Part shown: positions 15,262 to 15,699 of the stretch, piece after piece
How the letters are laid out: each line of letters begins with the position of its first letter
Numbering within the stretch: position 1 is the stretch's first letter
Source: G020354085 sp964629975
GTDB taxonomy: Bacteria > Pseudomonadota > Gammaproteobacteria > Acidiferrobacterales > Sulfurifustaceae
DNA: 15,699 nucleotides
Direction of reading: 5' to 3'
NCBI GenBank assembly: GCA_964629975.1
Contig: CAZVUN010000065.1
Span: 1 to 15,699, forward strand
Notes under the pieces: model-generated
Told to the model about the DNA's origin: nothing
What the model saw: only the letters and a program-made list of their open reading frames with translations
Database searches by the model: none
Made by a program: the position numbers and the translations under genes

Positions 15262-15699
15262 ATGACCGATCGCCACCCGGCGCCGTCGCTGCGTGCGCGA
15301 CGCAAGCTGCGTGTACTGGTCGTGGATGACCAGGAGCTCAACCGCAAGCTGTTGCAGGCGATGCTCAGCATCGAGGGCCACGAGGTGCTCGAGGCCGTCG
15401 ACGGGGCGCAGGCGGTGGCGCTGTTCGAGCGCGCGCGCCCGGACCTCGTGCTGATGGATCTTCTCATGCCGGTGATGGACGGGTACGAGGCCACCCGCCG
15501 CATCAAGCAACTGGCCGGCGATGCGTTCGTGCCGGTCATCTGCCTGAGCGCCCAGGCGAGCGAGCAGGCACTCGCCGCGGCCTTCGCCGCCGGGGCGGAC
15601 GATTTCCTGACCAAGCCCTATCAGCGCGTGGCGCTGCTCGCGCGCATCGCCGCGGTAGAGCGGCTGCGCGCGGCCGCCAGCGACGGGCCGGGCGCGGGG
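15262..15699 (+). CDS. Receiver-domain protein, 3' end outside the window (probable HsbR-type regulator)
   Basis: Open from ATG 15262 to the window edge, 146 residues with no stop. It is a complete receiver domain: Asp22-Asp23 (VLVVDDQELNRKLL), phospho-acceptor Asp66 (LVLMDLLMPVMDG), Ser96 (CLSAQAS) and Lys118 (FLTKPYQ). The sequence continues past the receiver into Ala/Arg-rich linker, so an output domain is expected. By analogy with the P. aeruginosa hsbA-hsbR pair, the missing part may be a PP2C-type phosphatase with or without an anti-sigma kinase domain. A diguanylate cyclase or phosphodiesterase is also possible. Four bases separate it from the STAS gene, so the two are probably co-translated. 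Confidence 0.85.
   Translation, partial: MTDRHPAPSLRARRKLRVLVVDDQELNRKLLQAMLSIEGHEVLEAVDGAQAVALFERARPDLVLMDLLMPVMDGYEATRRIKQLAGDAFVPVICLSAQASEQALAAAFAAGADDFLTKPYQRVALLARIAAVERLRAAASDGPGAG

Overview
The window comes from a GC-rich proteobacterium, most likely a gammaproteobacterium. The chemotaxis gene order (cheY-cheA-cheW-mcp-...-cheR-cheD-cheB) matches the Pseudomonas aeruginosa Che2 type, usually classed F7. The downstream STAS/receiver pair resembles HsbA/HsbR of Pseudomonas. The species cannot be told from the sequence alone.

Left part (1-3198). The window opens in what looks like the end of an IS21-type insertion sequence (1-54). It lies just inside the first codons of a leftward gene, whose strong ribosome binding site survives. 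A GC-rich upstream region with a good candidate OxyR site precedes katG (405-2579), a complete catalase-peroxidase followed by a strong hairpin. Next is a GNAT acetyltransferase gene broken by an apparent loss of one CG dinucleotide near 2808 (2712-3198). Positions 3199-4412 hold no convincing gene, only a few inverted repeats.

Right part (4413-15699). One rightward, tightly packed cluster encodes CheY, CheA, CheW, an Aer-like PAS receptor with a periplasmic domain and a C-terminal QWQEF tether, a ParA-type ATPase, a STAS protein, CheR, CheD, CheB, a second receptor-like membrane protein, an HsbA-like STAS protein, and a receiver-domain protein cut by the window edge. Together they form a receptor-kinase-adaptation pathway. 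Three additions stand out: a ParA/STAS pair that may position the array, a receptor-like protein with a CheZ-like D-x-x-x-Q motif that could supply the missing CheY-P phosphatase, and a partner-switching module at the end.

The most unusual DNA feature is a family of imperfect inverted arrays of 7-base units (GAGTGNG/CACTCCN type, with a GAGTCNG/GGACCCC variant). Five copies lie at 4787-4846, 5583-5697, 9710-9758, 10589-10688 and 11865-11947, all inside the chemotaxis cluster. Two are intergenic, two are translated in frame as linkers inside CheA and the first STAS protein, and one spans the cheR/cheD junction and appears to supply the cheD ribosome binding site. CheD and the second receptor-like protein also end in the same peptide, GSVELF, written with different codons, which suggests a shared docking tail.
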